This document shows, in pieces, positions 32,319-32,670 of a stretch of 32,670 nucleotides of DNA. Under the pieces are notes generated by a model. It was not told where the DNA came from and did not search any database. It worked only from the letters and a program-made list of their open reading frames with translations. Position numbers and translations under genes: made by a program. Each line of letters begins with the position of its first letter. Within the stretch, counting starts at the first letter, position 1. Location: the NCBI GenBank assembly GCA_013204155.1, contig JABMOK010000110.1, positions 1-32,670 on the forward strand. The letters are read 5' to 3'. The stretch comes from Pseudohongiella sp. (GTDB lineage Bacteria > Pseudomonadota > Gammaproteobacteria > Pseudomonadales > Pseudohongiellaceae).

Positions 32319-32670
32319 CTCTCTCGCTATAGATATTCAGTGTATTTTCGGTGCTTTTTAATGATTTACAGCCTATCACGTAAGGCTTTCAAGTCAATTA
32401 AGTGTTTGCGGCGTGGGGCAGCTTATCGCTTAGTGATCTGGGAGTGAAGGGCATTGGAATTTGTAATATTTCGTGATTTTTCGAAGTTTGTTGAAACTAC
32501 CGTCATTTATTTGTCATGATGGCCTACAGAACAGCAAATTGGATCACATCGGACCTGCTTTAATGAGCCCCAACAGTTGGTTTCAACAATCAGTTTCAAT
32601 TAATCAGTTCCGACAATCAGTTTCAACAATCAGTTTCAACAATCTGTTTCAACAATCAGTTTCAATAATC
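32319..32670. other. Non-coding end region with a tandem array
   Basis: No gene can be supported here. The first 250 bp show nothing I recognise. The last 100 bp form a 13-bp tandem array that is cut off by the window edge. Confidence 0.7.
32571..32670. repeat. 13-bp tandem array at the window edge
   Basis: The unit AATCAGTTTCAAC recurs at 32588, 32602, 32615, 32628, 32641, 32654 and 32667, with one 14-bp step and a few base changes. It continues beyond the end of the window. Confidence 0.93.

Overview
The window looks like a chromosomal stretch from a free-living, aerobic, probably marine Gammaproteobacterium. The evidence is an Escherichia-type periplasmic GlpQ, a full-length malate synthase G, a DUF4404 protein, a TonB-dependent receptor, and many Sec, Tat and lipoprotein signals. 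This assignment comes from recognising families, not from a tree. Base and codon use look even throughout. I see no rRNA, tRNA, CRISPR array, insertion sequence or prophage.

Layout. 1-3781: glpQ, bracketed by short tandem repeats, then a TonB-dependent receptor on the minus strand. 4021-6296: a C-factor-like short-chain dehydrogenase, a small periplasmic membrane-anchored protein of unknown function, and an HNH endonuclease. 6449-9628: a DMT-family permease preceded by a possible 16-codon leader ORF, then a large secreted alpha/beta hydrolase whose N-terminus carries an in-frame 15-bp repeat. 9629-10179: non-coding, dominated by a long imperfect palindrome. 10180-12637: a beta-helix lipoprotein, and a MarR regulator divergent from a membrane-anchored small protein with a clear operator between them. 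12690-15421: a DUF4404 protein, then a diiron ferritin-like enzyme divergent from a fused alpha/beta-hydrolase/LuxR regulator. 15435-18502: a Tat-exported NHL propeller, a Tat-exported dienelactone hydrolase, a gene broken by an in-frame stop, and a possible 28-residue membrane peptide. 18534-20479: two overlapping exported proteins of unknown function. 20719-22864: a secreted MBL-fold hydrolase and a secreted esterase in one operon. 23029-27273: glcB and a quinohemoprotein dehydrogenase. 27455-29411: a cupin, a SnoaL-like protein, a GNAT acetyltransferase and a DHFR/RibD-like reductase. 29484-32276: a secreted unknown protein and a large cytochrome c / copper-monooxygenase-like protein.

How it works together. 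Much of the content is exported oxidative and hydrolytic chemistry: esterases, an MBL hydrolase, a PQQ/heme dehydrogenase and a PHM-like copper protein. Scavenging (GlpQ, TonB receptor) and glyoxylate assimilation (GlcB) fit an organism living on mixed organic matter. Two divergent regulator/target pairs (MarR at about 12.1 kb, hydrolase-LuxR at about 14.3 kb) have visible dyads between them.

The most unusual feature is not a gene. At about ten places, short tandem repeats with 11-17 bp units (often 13-15 bp) sit at gene edges. In several cases the unit contains or abuts the start or stop codon, and in two cases the repeat is translated in frame as part of the region leading into or forming a signal peptide. 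Other leads are the 239-bp palindrome at 9785-10023, the in-frame stop at 18106-18108, and the 28-codon ORF at 18416-18502.
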